Of a DNA stretch of 64,000 nt, positions 49,489 to 58,820 are shown in pieces; the first letter of the stretch is position 1; each line of letters begins with the position of its first letter. Under the pieces are notes generated by a model. That model made no database searches. It saw only the letters and a program-made list of their open reading frames with translations, and was not told the origin of the DNA. The stretch comes from Streptomyces sp. NBC_00490. Its GTDB lineage: Bacteria; Actinomycetota; Actinomycetes; Streptomycetales; Streptomycetaceae. The stretch covers positions 9,114,001-9,178,000 of the forward strand of contig NZ_CP107869.1 of NCBI RefSeq assembly GCF_036013645.1. The letters are read 5' to 3'. The translations under genes and the position numbers were made by a program.

Positions 49489-50151
49489 GTGGCGGGCAGG
49501 CTCAAGGCGCCGACCGGCCGCTACGGCGGCAAGACGGCCGAAGAACGGCAGGCGCTGCGGCGCGGGCGTTTTCTGGACGCGGCCCTGCAGCTGTTCGGCG
49601 ACACCCCCGGCTACCGCAACACCACGGTCGCCGCGCTCAGCGAGGCCGCGGGCCTGTCGACCCGGCAGTTCTACGAGGAGTTCCGCACCCTCGAGGACGT
49701 CCTCGCCGCCCTCCACCTCCAGGTCAACGGCTGGGCCGAGGAGGCGGTGCTGACAGCGGTGGCCGACGCGGGGCCGCTGCCGCTCGCCGAACGGGTGGCG
49801 GCGATCTTCCGTGCGTACGCCGCGAACGTCACCGGCGATCCTCGCCGTGTCCGCATCACCTTCGTCGAGATCATCGGCGTCAGTCCGCGCCTGGAGGAGC
49901 AGCGCCTCGCCCGCCGCGCCGGGTGGATCGACCTGCTGTGTGCCGAGGCGAACGCGGCCGTCGCGCGGGGTGAGGCGGTGCCGCGGGACTACCGGATTCC
50001 GGCCGCGGCGTTCATCGGCGCGGTCAACGGTCTGCTGCACGACTGGAGCGCCGGATGGGTGGACGCGACGCTGGACGAGGTGGTGGAGGAACTGGTGCGG
50101 CAGTTGCTGGCGATTCTGCGGCCGGTCGAGTGGGGATCCGCGGGCAGGTGA
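49489..50151 (+). CDS. TetR-family transcriptional regulator
   Basis: 220 residues. The HTH spans LRRGRFLDAALQLFGDTPGYRNTTVAALSEAAGLSTRQFYEEFRTLEDVLAALH, with recognition helix TRQFYEEF. The C-terminal ligand domain is helical. GTG at 49489 sits 6 nt after ggagg; an earlier GTG (49483) would overlap that site, and the frame runs open to 49366. The divergent beta-propeller gene is the likely target. Confidence 0.9.
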   Translation: MAGRLKAPTGRYGGKTAEERQALRRGRFLDAALQLFGDTPGYRNTTVAALSEAAGLSTRQFYEEFRTLEDVLAALHLQVNGWAEEAVLTAVADAGPLPLAERVAAIFRAYAANVTGDPRRVRITFVEIIGVSPRLEEQRLARRAGWIDLLCAEANAAVARGEAVPRDYRIPAAAFIGAVNGLLHDWSAGWVDATLDEVVEELVRQLLAILRPVEWGSAGR

Positions 50152-50152
50152 C

Positions 50153-50183
50153 GGCTGGTCGCGCCCGCGCGGCGTAGCCACAC
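50153..50183. repeat. Partial REP-like element
   Basis: ggctggtcgcgcccgcgcgg and the following gcgtagccacac match the minus-strand element at 37146-37210 with small differences. Only the first half is present. It lies right after the TetR stop, between convergent genes, a usual site for this repeat type. Confidence 0.5.
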
Positions 50184-50189
50184 CGCCGT

Positions 50190-51434
50190 TCAGCGCGTCA
50201 GTCCGTTCACCGCCTCCACCACCGGCCCGACCCCGTCCTCCTCGCGAATCCGCTCCCCCAGCGCCCGCGCCCGCTCCCGGTACCCCGGATCGCGGGTGAC
50301 CCGCGTCAGCGCCGAGGCCAGCGTGTCCGTGTTCAGTCCCCGCAGCGGTACCGCCCGCGGTGCCACGCCCAGCGCGACCAGCCGCGCGGACCAGAAACCC
50401 GCGTCGAACTGGACCGGCACCGGTACGGCGGGCACCCCGGCCCGCAGTCCCGCGGCGGTGGTGCCCGCGCCCGCGTGGTGGACGAGCGCCGCCATGTGCG
50501 GGAAGAGCGCCGAGTGGGCGACCTCGCCGACGGTCAGCATGTCGTCGCCGTCGGCCGCGAGGCCGCCCCAGCCCTGCTGGATCACCCCGCGCAGCCCGGC
50601 CCGGCGCAGCGCGCGCACGATGTCGGCGCTGAGCCGTCCGGGGTCCGGGACCGTCGCACTGCCCAGACCGACGAACACCGGAGCTTCGCCCGCGTCGAGG
50701 AAGTCCCGCACCTCGGGCGGAAGTTCGCTCTTCACGTCGTACGGCCACCAGTAGCCGCTCACGTCCAGCCCCGCCCGCCAGTCGCGTGGCCTGGCCACCA
50801 CCAGCGGGCTGAAGCCGTGGTGCACCGGCCACGCCTGCCGCTCCCGGGCCCGCAGCGCCGCCGTGGTGCGGACGCGGGGCATCCCCAGCCGTCCGCGCAC
50901 CGCCGGGACGGTCGCGGCGAAGACCTGCTCCACGGCCAGGCCCACGCCGTGCCCGGCGAGCCGGTTGCCGGCGGCTCCCCAGGAGCGGCCACCGAGCAGG
51001 GGAGGGCCGAACTCGCGGGTGGGGGCGATGGGTTGGAGATAGACGCCCATGCTGGGCAGCGACAGCCCCTCGGCGACGGTGTGTCCCAGCGGTGCGAGCG
51101 AGCCGGACAGCAGCAGCACGTCGCTGCCCCGCGCGGCCGCCAGCACGTCGTCGGCCATCTCCCGGGCCAGGGTCCGCGCCATGCGCACCACCCGCAGCAG
51201 CTTCCCCGTGCCCGTCGCACTGTCGTGCAGCGCCCGCCCGCGTGAGGACTCCAGCTCCGCCCGGGGATCGAGCGGCAGGGCGTGGAATCCGACCCCCGAC
51301 CCTGCCACCAACGGCTCGAAGGAGCCGTGCGTGACCAGGGTGACCTCGTGTCCGGCCCGCACGAGGCCGTGCCCCAGTCCGGTGAACGGGGCGACGTCGC
51401 CCCGGGATCCCGCCGTCATGATCGCTACGCGCAC
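50190..51434 (-). CDS. Family 1 glycosyltransferase, paralogue
   Basis: A 414-residue GT-B protein similar throughout to the product of 46842-48050. It has VAIMTAGSRGDVAPFTGLGHGLVRAGHEVTLV, VFVGLGSATV and AALVHHAGAGTTAAGLRAGVPAVPVPVQFDAGFWSARLVALG. The donor-loop Asp-Gln of the paralogue is Phe-Asp here, which may change the sugar donor. GTG at 51434 lies 7 nt after CATACT, a -10-like box, so the mRNA may be leaderless; a longer start at 51482 would add Arg-rich shadow. The acceptor is unknown. Confidence 0.9.
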   Translation of the reverse strand: MRVAIMTAGSRGDVAPFTGLGHGLVRAGHEVTLVTHGSFEPLVAGSGVGFHALPLDPRAELESSRGRALHDSATGTGKLLRVVRMARTLAREMADDVLAAARGSDVLLLSGSLAPLGHTVAEGLSLPSMGVYLQPIAPTREFGPPLLGGRSWGAAGNRLAGHGVGLAVEQVFAATVPAVRGRLGMPRVRTTAALRARERQAWPVHHGFSPLVVARPRDWRAGLDVSGYWWPYDVKSELPPEVRDFLDAGEAPVFVGLGSATVPDPGRLSADIVRALRRAGLRGVIQQGWGGLAADGDDMLTVGEVAHSALFPHMAALVHHAGAGTTAAGLRAGVPAVPVPVQFDAGFWSARLVALGVAPRAVPLRGLNTDTLASALTRVTRDPGYRERARALGERIREEDGVGPVVEAVNGLTR

Positions 51435-51626
51435 AACGGCCAGTATGGCGCGGCGGCGTGCCGCGACGGGTGAACGACCCAAGGGGACCGGCTACTTCAC
51501 GCCTGTCGCACCCGTTGACTTCGCCCTCGCGGGGCTCTACTTTCGGCGCGCGACGCGTTCGAAACGCCGATCCATGTTCGAAATATCGTCGCCACCCTTG
51601 AGTGTTTCCCCGCACGAAGGAGCCGC

Positions 51627-53579
51627 ATGTACCCCCCACCGAGTTCCGTACGCCGCCTCAGAGCCGCCGCCGTACGCGCCCTCGTCCTCGCCCTGACCGC
51701 CACCGCCGCCCTGCTGTTCGCGCAGCCGGACCAGGCGGAGGCGGCGACCAGCCGGCAGATATCCGTGCCCGCCGCCCCCATGGGCTGGGCCTCCTGGAAC
51801 AGCTTCGCCGCGAAGATCGACTACAGCGTGATCAAGCAGCAGGTCGACGCGTTCGTCGCCTCGGGTCTGCCGGCGGCGGGCTACCAGTACATCAACATCG
51901 ACGAGGGCTGGTGGCAGGGCACCCGTGACAGCGCCGGCAACATCACCATCGACGAGGCGGAGTGGCCCGGTGGCATGAAGGCCATCGCCGACTACATCCA
52001 CAGCAAGGGCCTCAAGGCCGGCATCTACACCGACGCCGGCAAGGACGGCTGCGGCTACTACTACCCGACCGGCCGCCCCGCCGCGCCCGGCTCCGGCAGT
52101 GAGGGCCACTACGAGCAGGACATGCTCCAGTTCTCGCAGTGGGGCTTCGACTTCGTGAAGGTCGACTGGTGCGGCGGCGACGCCGAGGGCCTCGACGCGA
52201 AGACGACGTACCAGGCCATCAGCGACGCGATCACGAAGGCCACGACCACGACCGGCCGCCCGATGACCCTGTCGCTGTGCAACTGGGGCCGGCAGAACCC
52301 GTGGAACTGGGCCCCTGGGCAGGGGGCGATGTGGCGGACCAACGACGACATCATCTTCTACGGCAACAAGCCGTCCATGACCAACCTGCTGACCAACTAC
52401 GACCGGAACCTGCACCCCACGGCCCAGCACACCGGCTACTACAACGACCCCGACATGCTGATGGTCGGCATGGACGGCTTCACCGCCGCCCAGAACCGCA
52501 CCCACATGAACCTGTGGGCGATCTCCGGCGCCCCGCTCCTCGCCGGCAACAACCTCGCCACCATGACCACCGAGACCGCGAACATCCTCAAGAACCCCGA
52601 GGTCATCGCCGTCGACCAGGACGCGCGCGGCCTCCAGGGCGTCAAGGTCGCCGAGGACACCAGCGGACTGCAGGTGTACGGCAAGGCCCTGTCCGGCGCC
52701 GGCAACCGCGCGGCCGTCCTGCTCAACCGCACCTCCTCCGCCCAGAACATCACCGTCCGCTGGTCCGACCTCGGCCTGACCAACGCCAACGCGACCGTCC
52801 GTGACCTGTGGACGCAGCAGAACATCGGCTCGTACGGCACGAGTTACACCACCAGCGTCCCGGCGGGCGGCTCCGTGATGCTCACGGTCAAGGGCGGCAC
52901 CGAGGCCGCGAGCAGCACCTACACGGGCACGTCGAGCTTCTCCGGCGTGGTCGCCGGGAACACCGGCCTGAAGACCGTCGACGTCGCCTACACCAACACC
53001 ACCTCGACCGCCCGCAAGGCCACCCTCAAGGTCAACGGCCAGGGCCCGACGACGGTCTCCTTCCCGCCCACGGGCTCCAGCCAGGGCACCATCAGCGTCC
53101 AGGTCGCCCTCTCCAAGGGCTCCTCGAACACGCTGACCTTCACCGGCGCCCCGACCCTCGCCGACATCACGGTCAGACCGCTGCCCGGCGCCAACGGCAG
53201 CCTGGTCGTCGGCACCCAGTCGGGCCGCTGCGCCGACATCAACGACAACACCCTCACCAACGGCATCCAGGCCCAGCTCTGGGACTGCAACGGCGGCCAG
53301 AACCAGGCCTGGACGTACACCTCCCGCAAGGAACTCGTGGTGTACGGCAACAAGTGTCTGGACGCCTACGACCAAGGCACGGCCAACGGCACCAAGGCCG
53401 TGATCTGGGACTGCAACGGTCAGAACAACCAGAAGTGGAACGTCAACACCGACGGCACCCTCAGCAATGTCCACTCCGGACTCTGCCTGGACGCCTACAA
53501 CAACCAGACGGCCAACGGCAGTCAGCTGGTGCTGTGGGCCTGCGGCACCGGTGACAACCAGAAGTGGACGCTGAACTAG
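51627..53579 (+). CDS. Secreted GH27 alpha-galactosidase with C-terminal ricin-type lectin (CBM13)
   Basis: 650 residues. After a signal peptide (VRALVLALTATAALLFAQPDQAEAA) comes the GH27 barrel: PMGWASWNSF, YINIDEGWW, GIYTDAG, FDFVKVDWCGG with the nucleophile Asp (about 179), and GYYNDPDMLMVG with the acid/base Asp (about 275). A beta-sandwich and a CBM35-like linker domain (about 400-525) follow. The C-terminal beta-trefoil (527-650) has the Q-x-W-like repeats NQAWTY, NQKWNV and NQKWTL. It should release terminal alpha-galactose (or beta-L-arabinopyranose, as in some GH27 enzymes) from plant polymers. Direct repeats gttcgaaa (51557 and 51576) precede it. RBS: gaaggag. Confidence 0.93.
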   Translation: MYPPPSSVRRLRAAAVRALVLALTATAALLFAQPDQAEAATSRQISVPAAPMGWASWNSFAAKIDYSVIKQQVDAFVASGLPAAGYQYINIDEGWWQGTRDSAGNITIDEAEWPGGMKAIADYIHSKGLKAGIYTDAGKDGCGYYYPTGRPAAPGSGSEGHYEQDMLQFSQWGFDFVKVDWCGGDAEGLDAKTTYQAISDAITKATTTTGRPMTLSLCNWGRQNPWNWAPGQGAMWRTNDDIIFYGNKPSMTNLLTNYDRNLHPTAQHTGYYNDPDMLMVGMDGFTAAQNRTHMNLWAISGAPLLAGNNLATMTTETANILKNPEVIAVDQDARGLQGVKVAEDTSGLQVYGKALSGAGNRAAVLLNRTSSAQNITVRWSDLGLTNANATVRDLWTQQNIGSYGTSYTTSVPAGGSVMLTVKGGTEAASSTYTGTSSFSGVVAGNTGLKTVDVAYTNTTSTARKATLKVNGQGPTTVSFPPTGSSQGTISVQVALSKGSSNTLTFTGAPTLADITVRPLPGANGSLVVGTQSGRCADINDNTLTNGIQAQLWDCNGGQNQAWTYTSRKELVVYGNKCLDAYDQGTANGTKAVIWDCNGQNNQKWNVNTDGTLSNVHSGLCLDAYNNQTANGSQLVLWACGTGDNQKWTLN

Positions 53580-53601
53580 CGGAGGCGAACCCACGCCTGG
53601 G

Positions 53602-53626
53602 CGAGGCCGTGTCCGGCACGGCCTCG
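53602..53626. terminator. Terminator between convergent genes
   Basis: A perfect 10-bp stem (53602-53611 with 53617-53626) with loop tccgg lies 22 bp after the alpha-galactosidase stop and 25 bp before the convergent winged-helix gene stop. Confidence 0.75.
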
Positions 53627-53651
53627 TCCTCCACCCCACGGCGCGAACCGG

Positions 53652-54110
53652 TCAGTCGGGGAGGTTCCCCTCGCCGCCGAGGTTCGCGACCATCCGGCGC
53701 AGGACATCGACCGTCACCGCGTAGTCGGCCGGGTCGATCCCGTCGTGCGTCCGCTCATGGACCGGCAGGGTGCGCTCCCGGGCTCGGACGCGTCCCGCTT
53801 CCCCCGCCTCGGTCAGGCGCATGCCGTCCGGCTCCTCCGTGAGCCAGCCGCGGGCGACGAGGTCATCGAAGACGCCGTCGAAGTCGATGCCCTGGTCGTC
53901 GTACGGAGCCAGCCGCTCGACGAGCGCCGCACGGGTCCACCGTCCGGGATCCCGGGCGGCGTGGTTGAGCGTCCACCAGTGGGGCTGCGTCAGGTTCTCC
54001 ACGGCCAGCTGTGCGCGGATTTCTTCCACCACCCGGCGGTACACCTCACCGCTCCACGCCCCGATCGGCTGAGCGGCCAGTTCCTCCTGCGAGTACTCCT
54101 TGATCGCCAT
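53652..54110 (-). CDS. MarR-like winged-helix protein
   Basis: 152 residues. AIKEYSQEELAAQPIGAWSGEVYRRVVEEIRAQLAVENLTQPHWWTLNHAA is a dimerisation-type helix region and is followed by a winged helix (RWTRAALVERLAPYDDQGIDFDGVFDDLVARGWLTEEPDGMRLTEAGEAGR). The order fits MarR/HxlR-like DNA-binding proteins. ATG at 54110 is preferred to a start at 54131. The target and ligand are unknown. Confidence 0.8.
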   Translation of the reverse strand: MAIKEYSQEELAAQPIGAWSGEVYRRVVEEIRAQLAVENLTQPHWWTLNHAARDPGRWTRAALVERLAPYDDQGIDFDGVFDDLVARGWLTEEPDGMRLTEAGEAGRVRARERTLPVHERTHDGIDPADYAVTVDVLRRMVANLGGEGNLPD

Positions 54111-54143
54111 GTGACGACTGTAGAACCTCAACTTTGCTCGAGG

Positions 54144-54473
54144 TCAAGACCGGAGCTGGGGGACGAGACACACCACCAGGACACCGAAGAGCCCGGCACA
54201 GCCCAGCAGTCCACCCGCCAGCAGTCTGCGTCGCAGCTCGTGGTACTTCGCCTCGTACTCGTCCCGGAGCTTTCCGGCGCGCACGGCGGTGTGCTGCCAG
54301 GAGTCGCGGGCGAGGGCGAGGTACTCGGCTTCGAACCGCCGCTCCACCTCGGTCCGTTGGGTGTCCGTGAGCCAGGGCAGTGGGGCGGTGAAGCGCTGGG
54401 CGGCCGTGCGGCCCTCCTCGCGGGTGGCGGCGAGCAGCAGATGGCCCTCGACGTCGGCCAGGAACTTGCTCAC
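54144..54473 (-). CDS. Small protein with C-terminal membrane anchor, co-transcribed with ctaD
   Basis: 109 residues: a helical, charged cytoplasmic part ([59 protein letters not shown]) and one C-terminal membrane helix ([21 protein letters not shown]). No family recognised. The GTG start overlaps the ctaD stop as GTGA, so it is translated with the oxidase subunit and may assist its assembly. Confidence 0.75.
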   Translation of the reverse strand: MSKFLADVEGHLLLAATREEGRTAAQRFTAPLPWLTDTQRTEVERRFEAEYLALARDSWQHTAVRAGKLRDEYEAKYHELRRRLLAGGLLGCAGLFGVLVVCLVPQLRS

Positions 54474-56071
54474 AGAGCGGTCAACTCCCTCTGCTGCTCG
54501 GTGGTGTGGTGCAGGTCGAACGCCGGGGATTCGCTGCGGATCCGCGGCAGGGTGAGGAAGTTGTGCCGCGGGGGCGGGCAGGATGTCGCCCACTCGAGCG
54601 AGCGGCCGTAGCCCCACGGGTCGTCGACCTCGACCTTCTTGCCGTACTTGGCCGTCTTCCACACGTTGTAGAAGAAGGGGAGCAGTGAGGCGCCGAGCAC
54701 GAACGAGAAGATGCTCGACAGTGTGTTGAGCGGGGTGAGCCCCTCCACCGCGAGATAGTCCGGAATCCGGCGCTGCATACCGTTCACGCCCAGCCAGTGC
54801 TGGACCAGGAAGGTGCCGTGGAAGCCGATGAACAGCGTCCAGAAGGTGATCTTGCCGAGGCGCTCGTCGAGCATCCTGCCGGTGAACTTGGGCCACCAGA
54901 AGTGGAAGCCGGAGAACATCGCGAAGACGACGGTGCCGAACACCACGTAGTGGAAGTGCGCCACCACGAAATAGGAGTCGGAGACCGCGAAGTCGATCGG
55001 TGGTGAGGCGAGCATCACGCCGGTCAGACCGCCGAAGACGAAGGTGACCAGGAATCCCGTCGCCCAGAGCATCGGTGTCTCGAAGGACAGTGAGCCCTTC
55101 CACATCGTTCCGATCCAGTTGAAGAACTTCACACCCGTTGGCACGGCGATGAGGAACGTCATGAAGGAGAAGAACGGCAGGAGCACGCCGCCGGTGACGT
55201 ACATGTGGTGCGCCCACACCGTCACGGACAGACCGGCGATGGAGATCGTCGCGGCGACCAGGCCCATGTAGCCGAACATCGGCTTACGGGAGAAGACCGG
55301 GATCACTTCGGAGATGATGCCGAAGAACGGTAGCGCGATGATGTACACCTCTGGATGGCCGAAGAACCAGAAGAGGTGTTGCCATAGCAGCGCCCCGCCG
55401 TTGGCGGAGTCGAAGACATGCGCACCGAACTTGCGGTCCGCCTCCAGGGCGAACAGCGCGGCCGCCAGGACCGGGAAGGCCAGCAGGACCAGCACCGCGG
55501 TCAGCAGCACGTTCCACACGAAGATCGGCATGCGGAACATGGTCATGCCGGGTGCGCGCATGCAGATGATCGTGGTGATGAAGTTGACCGAGCCGAGGAT
55601 GGTGCCGAAGCCGGAGAAGGCCAGGCCCATGATCCACAGGTCGGCGCCGATGCCGGGGCTGCGGACCGCGTCGGACAGCGGGCTGTAGGCGAACCAGCCG
55701 AAGTCGGCCGCGCCCTGCGGGGTGAGGAAGCCACCGACCGCGATGAGCGAGCCGAACAGGTACAGCCAGTAGGCGAACATGTTCAGCCGGGGGAAGGCCA
55801 CGTCCGGCGCGCCGATCTGCAGCGGCATGATCCAGTTCGCGAAGCCGGCGAACAGCGGCGTCGCGAACATCAGCAGCATGATCGTGCCGTGCATCGTGAA
55901 CGCCTGGTTGAACTGCTCGTTCGACATGATCTGCAGACCGGGACGGGCCAGCTCGGCGCGCATGAACAGCGCCAGCAGACCACCGATGCAGAAGAACGCG
56001 AACGACGTGACCAGATACAGCGTCCCGATCGTCTTGTGATCCGTGGTCGTCAGCCACTTCAGGTGCCTCAT
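54470..56071 (-). CDS. ctaD: Cytochrome c oxidase subunit I, orphan copy
   Basis: A 533-residue heme-copper oxidase subunit I with about 12 membrane helices. [17 protein letters not shown] opens the protein. [12 protein letters not shown] gives the heme a His, [19 protein letters not shown] holds the CuB His and cross-linked Tyr, [12 protein letters not shown] gives two more CuB His, and [11 protein letters not shown] gives both heme ligands. The E-V-Y-I and K-channel residues put it with A-type oxidases. The C-terminus [15 protein letters not shown] is actinobacterial. ATG at 56071 is chosen; a longer GTG start would add a stretch ([19 protein letters not shown]) that overlaps the promoter side. 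No ctaC, ctaE or ctaF genes are adjacent. Confidence 0.95.
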   Translation of the reverse strand: MRHLKWLTTTDHKTIGTLYLVTSFAFFCIGGLLALFMRAELARPGLQIMSNEQFNQAFTMHGTIMLLMFATPLFAGFANWIMPLQIGAPDVAFPRLNMFAYWLYLFGSLIAVGGFLTPQGAADFGWFAYSPLSDAVRSPGIGADLWIMGLAFSGFGTILGSVNFITTIICMRAPGMTMFRMPIFVWNVLLTAVLVLLAFPVLAAALFALEADRKFGAHVFDSANGGALLWQHLFWFFGHPEVYIIALPFFGIISEVIPVFSRKPMFGYMGLVAATISIAGLSVTVWAHHMYVTGGVLLPFFSFMTFLIAVPTGVKFFNWIGTMWKGSLSFETPMLWATGFLVTFVFGGLTGVMLASPPIDFAVSDSYFVVAHFHYVVFGTVVFAMFSGFHFWWPKFTGRMLDERLGKITFWTLFIGFHGTFLVQHWLGVNGMQRRIPDYLAVEGLTPLNTLSSIFSFVLGASLLPFFYNVWKTAKYGKKVEVDDPWGYGRSLEWATSCPPPRHNFLTLPRIRSESPAFDLHHTTEQQRELTAL

Positions 56072-56176
56072 GCCCCGCCTGTGTCCGCGCCCGGCCCGGA
56101 CGTCACACTTCAGGGACGCGACGAGAATCACGGAAACGGCTGTGACGATCCCGAGGGTGCCGGACACGAACGGAAC

Positions 56177-56716
56177 ATGAGCGACGACGACAACTTCGCC
56201 GCTGCCTATCGCGAGCACTACTGGGCGGTCAGCCGCTATGTCGCGCGGCGACTGGACGGGCGCATGAGTGACGTGGAGGAAGTGGTGGCGGAGGTCTTCA
56301 CCGTCGCCTGGCGCCGCCGGACCGACCTCCCGGACTCCCCGCTGCCCTGGCTGTACGGAGTGGCACGGAACTGCCTGGCCAACGCCGTGCGCGGACAGGG
56401 GCGCCGACGGCGACTGGTGGACCGGCTGGGCAACGACGACACGGCACACGGGCGGCACATCGAGGCCGGACCCGACGCGGAGAGCCCCGGCGCCTGGGTG
56501 CACGACGCGCTGGCCCGGCTCTCCCCGGCCGACCAGGAGGTGCTGCGGCTCACGGCCTGGGAGGAACTGGACACCGACGAGGTGGCGGTCGCCCTCGGCT
56601 GTGGCCGGCGGGCCGCGGCGATGCGGCTGCACCGCGCCCGGCGCCGGCTGAGAGCCGAGATCGACCGCCTGGGCCCCACGACCGCCGCCGCCCTGAAGGA
56701 GAACGGCCATGGCTGA
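56177..56716 (+). CDS. ECF-type RNA polymerase sigma factor
   Basis: 179 residues with regions 2 and 4 only. Region 2 is [41 protein letters not shown], and region 4 is [51 protein letters not shown]. The ATG is at 56177; the long open frame upstream is antisense shadow of ctaD. It is divergent from ctaD and overlaps the next gene by 8 bp, which is the usual place for an anti-sigma factor. Confidence 0.93.
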   Translation: MSDDDNFAAAYREHYWAVSRYVARRLDGRMSDVEEVVAEVFTVAWRRRTDLPDSPLPWLYGVARNCLANAVRGQGRRRRLVDRLGNDDTAHGRHIEAGPDAESPGAWVHDALARLSPADQEVLRLTAWEELDTDEVAVALGCGRRAAAMRLHRARRRLRAEIDRLGPTTAAALKENGHG

Positions 56717-57599
56717 CGAACTCGACCTCCTGCGCCGCGCCAACCCGGTGCCGACCGACGGCCCCCACTTCGGCGACGGCCCTCTCGACCACCACGCCGA
56801 GCGGCGACTGAACCGGCTCATGCGGCAACGGCCCTCCCGCCGCCCCCGGCTGCTCTGGGGCCTGGCGGCCACGGCCGTCGTCGGCGCGCTGGTCGCGGCC
56901 CTGCTGTTCACCGACCAGACCACCGCGCCGGCGGTCGCCGCACCCCGCCCGCTCGTGGTGCGGGCCGACTCCACCCCCGTATCCCTTCAGACCCTGGCGG
57001 CACGGGCGCGAGCGGCCGACGGTTCGCCCGAGCTCACCAAGGGCACCCATGTGAAGTCGTGGAGCCTCGGCATGAGCGAGGACAAGCCTCCGATCACCTA
57101 CCCGGAGGAGCGCATCGTGCGGTGGAACGCCGACGACAGCCACACGGTGATCGTCGACGACGGCCACGACCGCACCACGCAGACCTATCCGCCCAGTTGG
57201 AGCGACGCCCCGCCGCAGTCGCGGCCCCCGCACGACGTCGCCCGGCTGCGCGCCTACCTCCAGGAAGCCACGTACACCGGCACCGCTCTGGACACCGGGC
57301 AGCTGCTCGACGGCGTCCGGGTGCTCCTCGACACCTGGCACCTCGGCGCCCGTGAGTCCGCGACGGTGGCCGAGATGCTGGCGGACGCCGAGGGGCTCAA
57401 GCCCGTCGGACAGGTCACCGACCGGCTCGGGCGGCGCGGACAGGCGTATGTGTACCAGCAGTCGGCCACCCGCCGGATGTTGATCATGGATCCGGCCACC
57501 GGCGCCGTACTCGGCCTGGAGACCACCTTCACGAAGGCGGATCCCGAGTACGGCGTCAAGGCCGGTGACGTCATGGACTACAGCGCCTGGATGCGCTGA
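56709..57599 (+). CDS. CU044_5270-like membrane protein, possible anti-sigma factor
   Basis: 296 residues: a cytoplasmic N-terminus ([13 protein letters not shown], typical of this family), a membrane helix ([20 protein letters not shown], about 50-69) and an extracytoplasmic domain of about 225 residues. No HxxxCxxC zinc anti-sigma motif is present. The family often follows an ECF sigma gene, and the 8-bp overlap with the sigma gene fits that role. The stop is one base from the convergent folD stop. Function is inferred from context. Confidence 0.8.
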   Translation: MADELDLLRRANPVPTDGPHFGDGPLDHHAERRLNRLMRQRPSRRPRLLWGLAATAVVGALVAALLFTDQTTAPAVAAPRPLVVRADSTPVSLQTLAARARAADGSPELTKGTHVKSWSLGMSEDKPPITYPEERIVRWNADDSHTVIVDDGHDRTTQTYPPSWSDAPPQSRPPHDVARLRAYLQEATYTGTALDTGQLLDGVRVLLDTWHLGARESATVAEMLADAEGLKPVGQVTDRLGRRGQAYVYQQSATRRMLIMDPATGAVLGLETTFTKADPEYGVKAGDVMDYSAWMR

Positions 57600-57600
57600 C

Positions 57601-58449
57601 TCAGATCCCGAGCTGCCGGGCCGCCGCGTCGACCGTCTGCTCCAGCAGCGTGGCGATCGTCATCGGACCCACACCGCCCGGCACCGGGGTGATCAGCGAG
57701 GCGCGTTCCACGGCGGAGTCGAAGTCGACGTCACCGACGTTCCCCTCGTTGTAGCCGGCGTCGAGCACGACGGCGCCGGGCTTGATGTCCTGGCCCTTGA
57801 TGAGCCGCGCCCGGCCCACGGCGGCGACGACGATGTCCGCCTCGCGGACGGCCGCGGACAGGTCCGCCGTCCGCGAGTGGCAGTACGTCACCGTCGCGTC
57901 GCGCGCGAGCAGCAGCATCCCGGCCGGCTTGCCGAGGATCGCGCTGCGGCCGACGACGACGGCCCGCTTGCCGGACGGGTCGACGTCGTACTCGTCGAGC
58001 AGCCGCATGATCCCGCCGGGCGTGCACGACACGAAGCCCGGCAGGCCGAAGCTCATCGACGCGAACGAGGCGAAGGTGACACCGTCGACGTCCTTCTCGG
58101 GCGCGATGGCCTCGAACGCGGCCCGCTCGTCGATGTGCTCGCCCATCGGATGCTGGAGCAGGATGCCGTGTACGGCGGGATCGGCGGAGAGCCCCTTGAG
58201 CGTGCCCACCAGTTCTTCGGTCGTGGTCGCCGCGGGCAGTTCCACGTGCCGGGAGGCGATACCGGCCTTGCGGCAGCGGTTCTGCTTCATCCGGACGTAC
58301 GTCACGGAGGCGGGGTCCTCGCCGACCAGTACGGTCGCGAGACACGGTGTGCCGCCGGTGCGTTCGGTGAGGTCGGCGGCGCGCTTGCCGGTCTTCTCCA
58401 CGATCCGCCGCGCGAGCGCCGTGCCGTCCATGAGCCGGGCCTGAGACAT
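57601..58449 (-). CDS. folD: Methylenetetrahydrofolate dehydrogenase / methenyl-THF cyclohydrolase
   Basis: A 282-residue bifunctional folate enzyme. SVTYVRMKQNRCRKAGI holds the catalytic Tyr and Lys, LLQHPMGEHID is the substrate loop, DVDGVT follows, and CTPGGIMRLL with GRSAILGKPAGMLLLARDATVTYCHSRT forms the NADP site. VLDAGYNEGNVGDVDF and TPVPGGVGPMTIATLLEQT close the protein. It is cytosolic. No purine or glycine-cleavage genes are nearby, so this may be a second copy. ATG at 58449 follows aggag; a hairpin in the leader touches that site. Confidence 0.95.
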   Translation of the reverse strand: MSQARLMDGTALARRIVEKTGKRAADLTERTGGTPCLATVLVGEDPASVTYVRMKQNRCRKAGIASRHVELPAATTTEELVGTLKGLSADPAVHGILLQHPMGEHIDERAAFEAIAPEKDVDGVTFASFASMSFGLPGFVSCTPGGIMRLLDEYDVDPSGKRAVVVGRSAILGKPAGMLLLARDATVTYCHSRTADLSAAVREADIVVAAVGRARLIKGQDIKPGAVVLDAGYNEGNVGDVDFDSAVERASLITPVPGGVGPMTIATLLEQTVDAAARQLGI

Positions 58450-58820
58450 GATCCACTCCTGGGCTGGAAGTCGGTTCGCCCAGGCGCACGGCATCAGATT
58501 CCGCGGGACCGCTCCCCGGTGGTGCTCCACCTCAGCGCCAGTCACGGCCCGCCGCCAGCCTAACCGAGCGGTGGCGTCCCGCCGAGCGCCGAGTGGTGTA
58601 GCAGCCATACGGCCGTGTGGCTCCGCTCAGGGCCGAGATGAGGATGGCCGGCCGGCTCACCCCGCCGCAGCGCGTGCTGCTCGCGGGCGTCAGCACCCCG
58701 ATCCGGCGCCCAGGCGACCGCATCGGCCAACTGACCTGCGGAGTCGCAAACCCCGAGCCGCTGCACCCCTCGGCGGGACACCGCTGACCGAGCCGGTCCT
58801 GGGGCCAGGGCCCCGGCGCC
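58450..58820. other. 371-bp intergenic region upstream of folD
   Basis: It holds the folD leader and the 3' flank of the TPR-like gene. One plus-strand ORF of 49 codons (58638-58787, MRMAGRLTPPQRVLLAGVST...) has G/C-rich third positions but only a weak ribosome site and no match I know; it could be a small gene or a remnant. Nothing else is supported. Confidence 0.4.
58459..58483 (-). promoter_or_regulatory. Hairpin adjacent to the folD ribosome site
   Basis: ctgggc (58459-58464) and gcccag (58478-58483) are perfectly complementary with a 13-nt loop. In the folD mRNA the 3' arm runs straight into the aggag ribosome site, so folding could limit initiation. The stem is only 6 bp. Confidence 0.35.

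Noticed and set aside
55418..56176. Upstream extension of the sigma factor frame
   Set aside because: Antisense to ctaD. The region 2 fold starts at the ATG at 56177.
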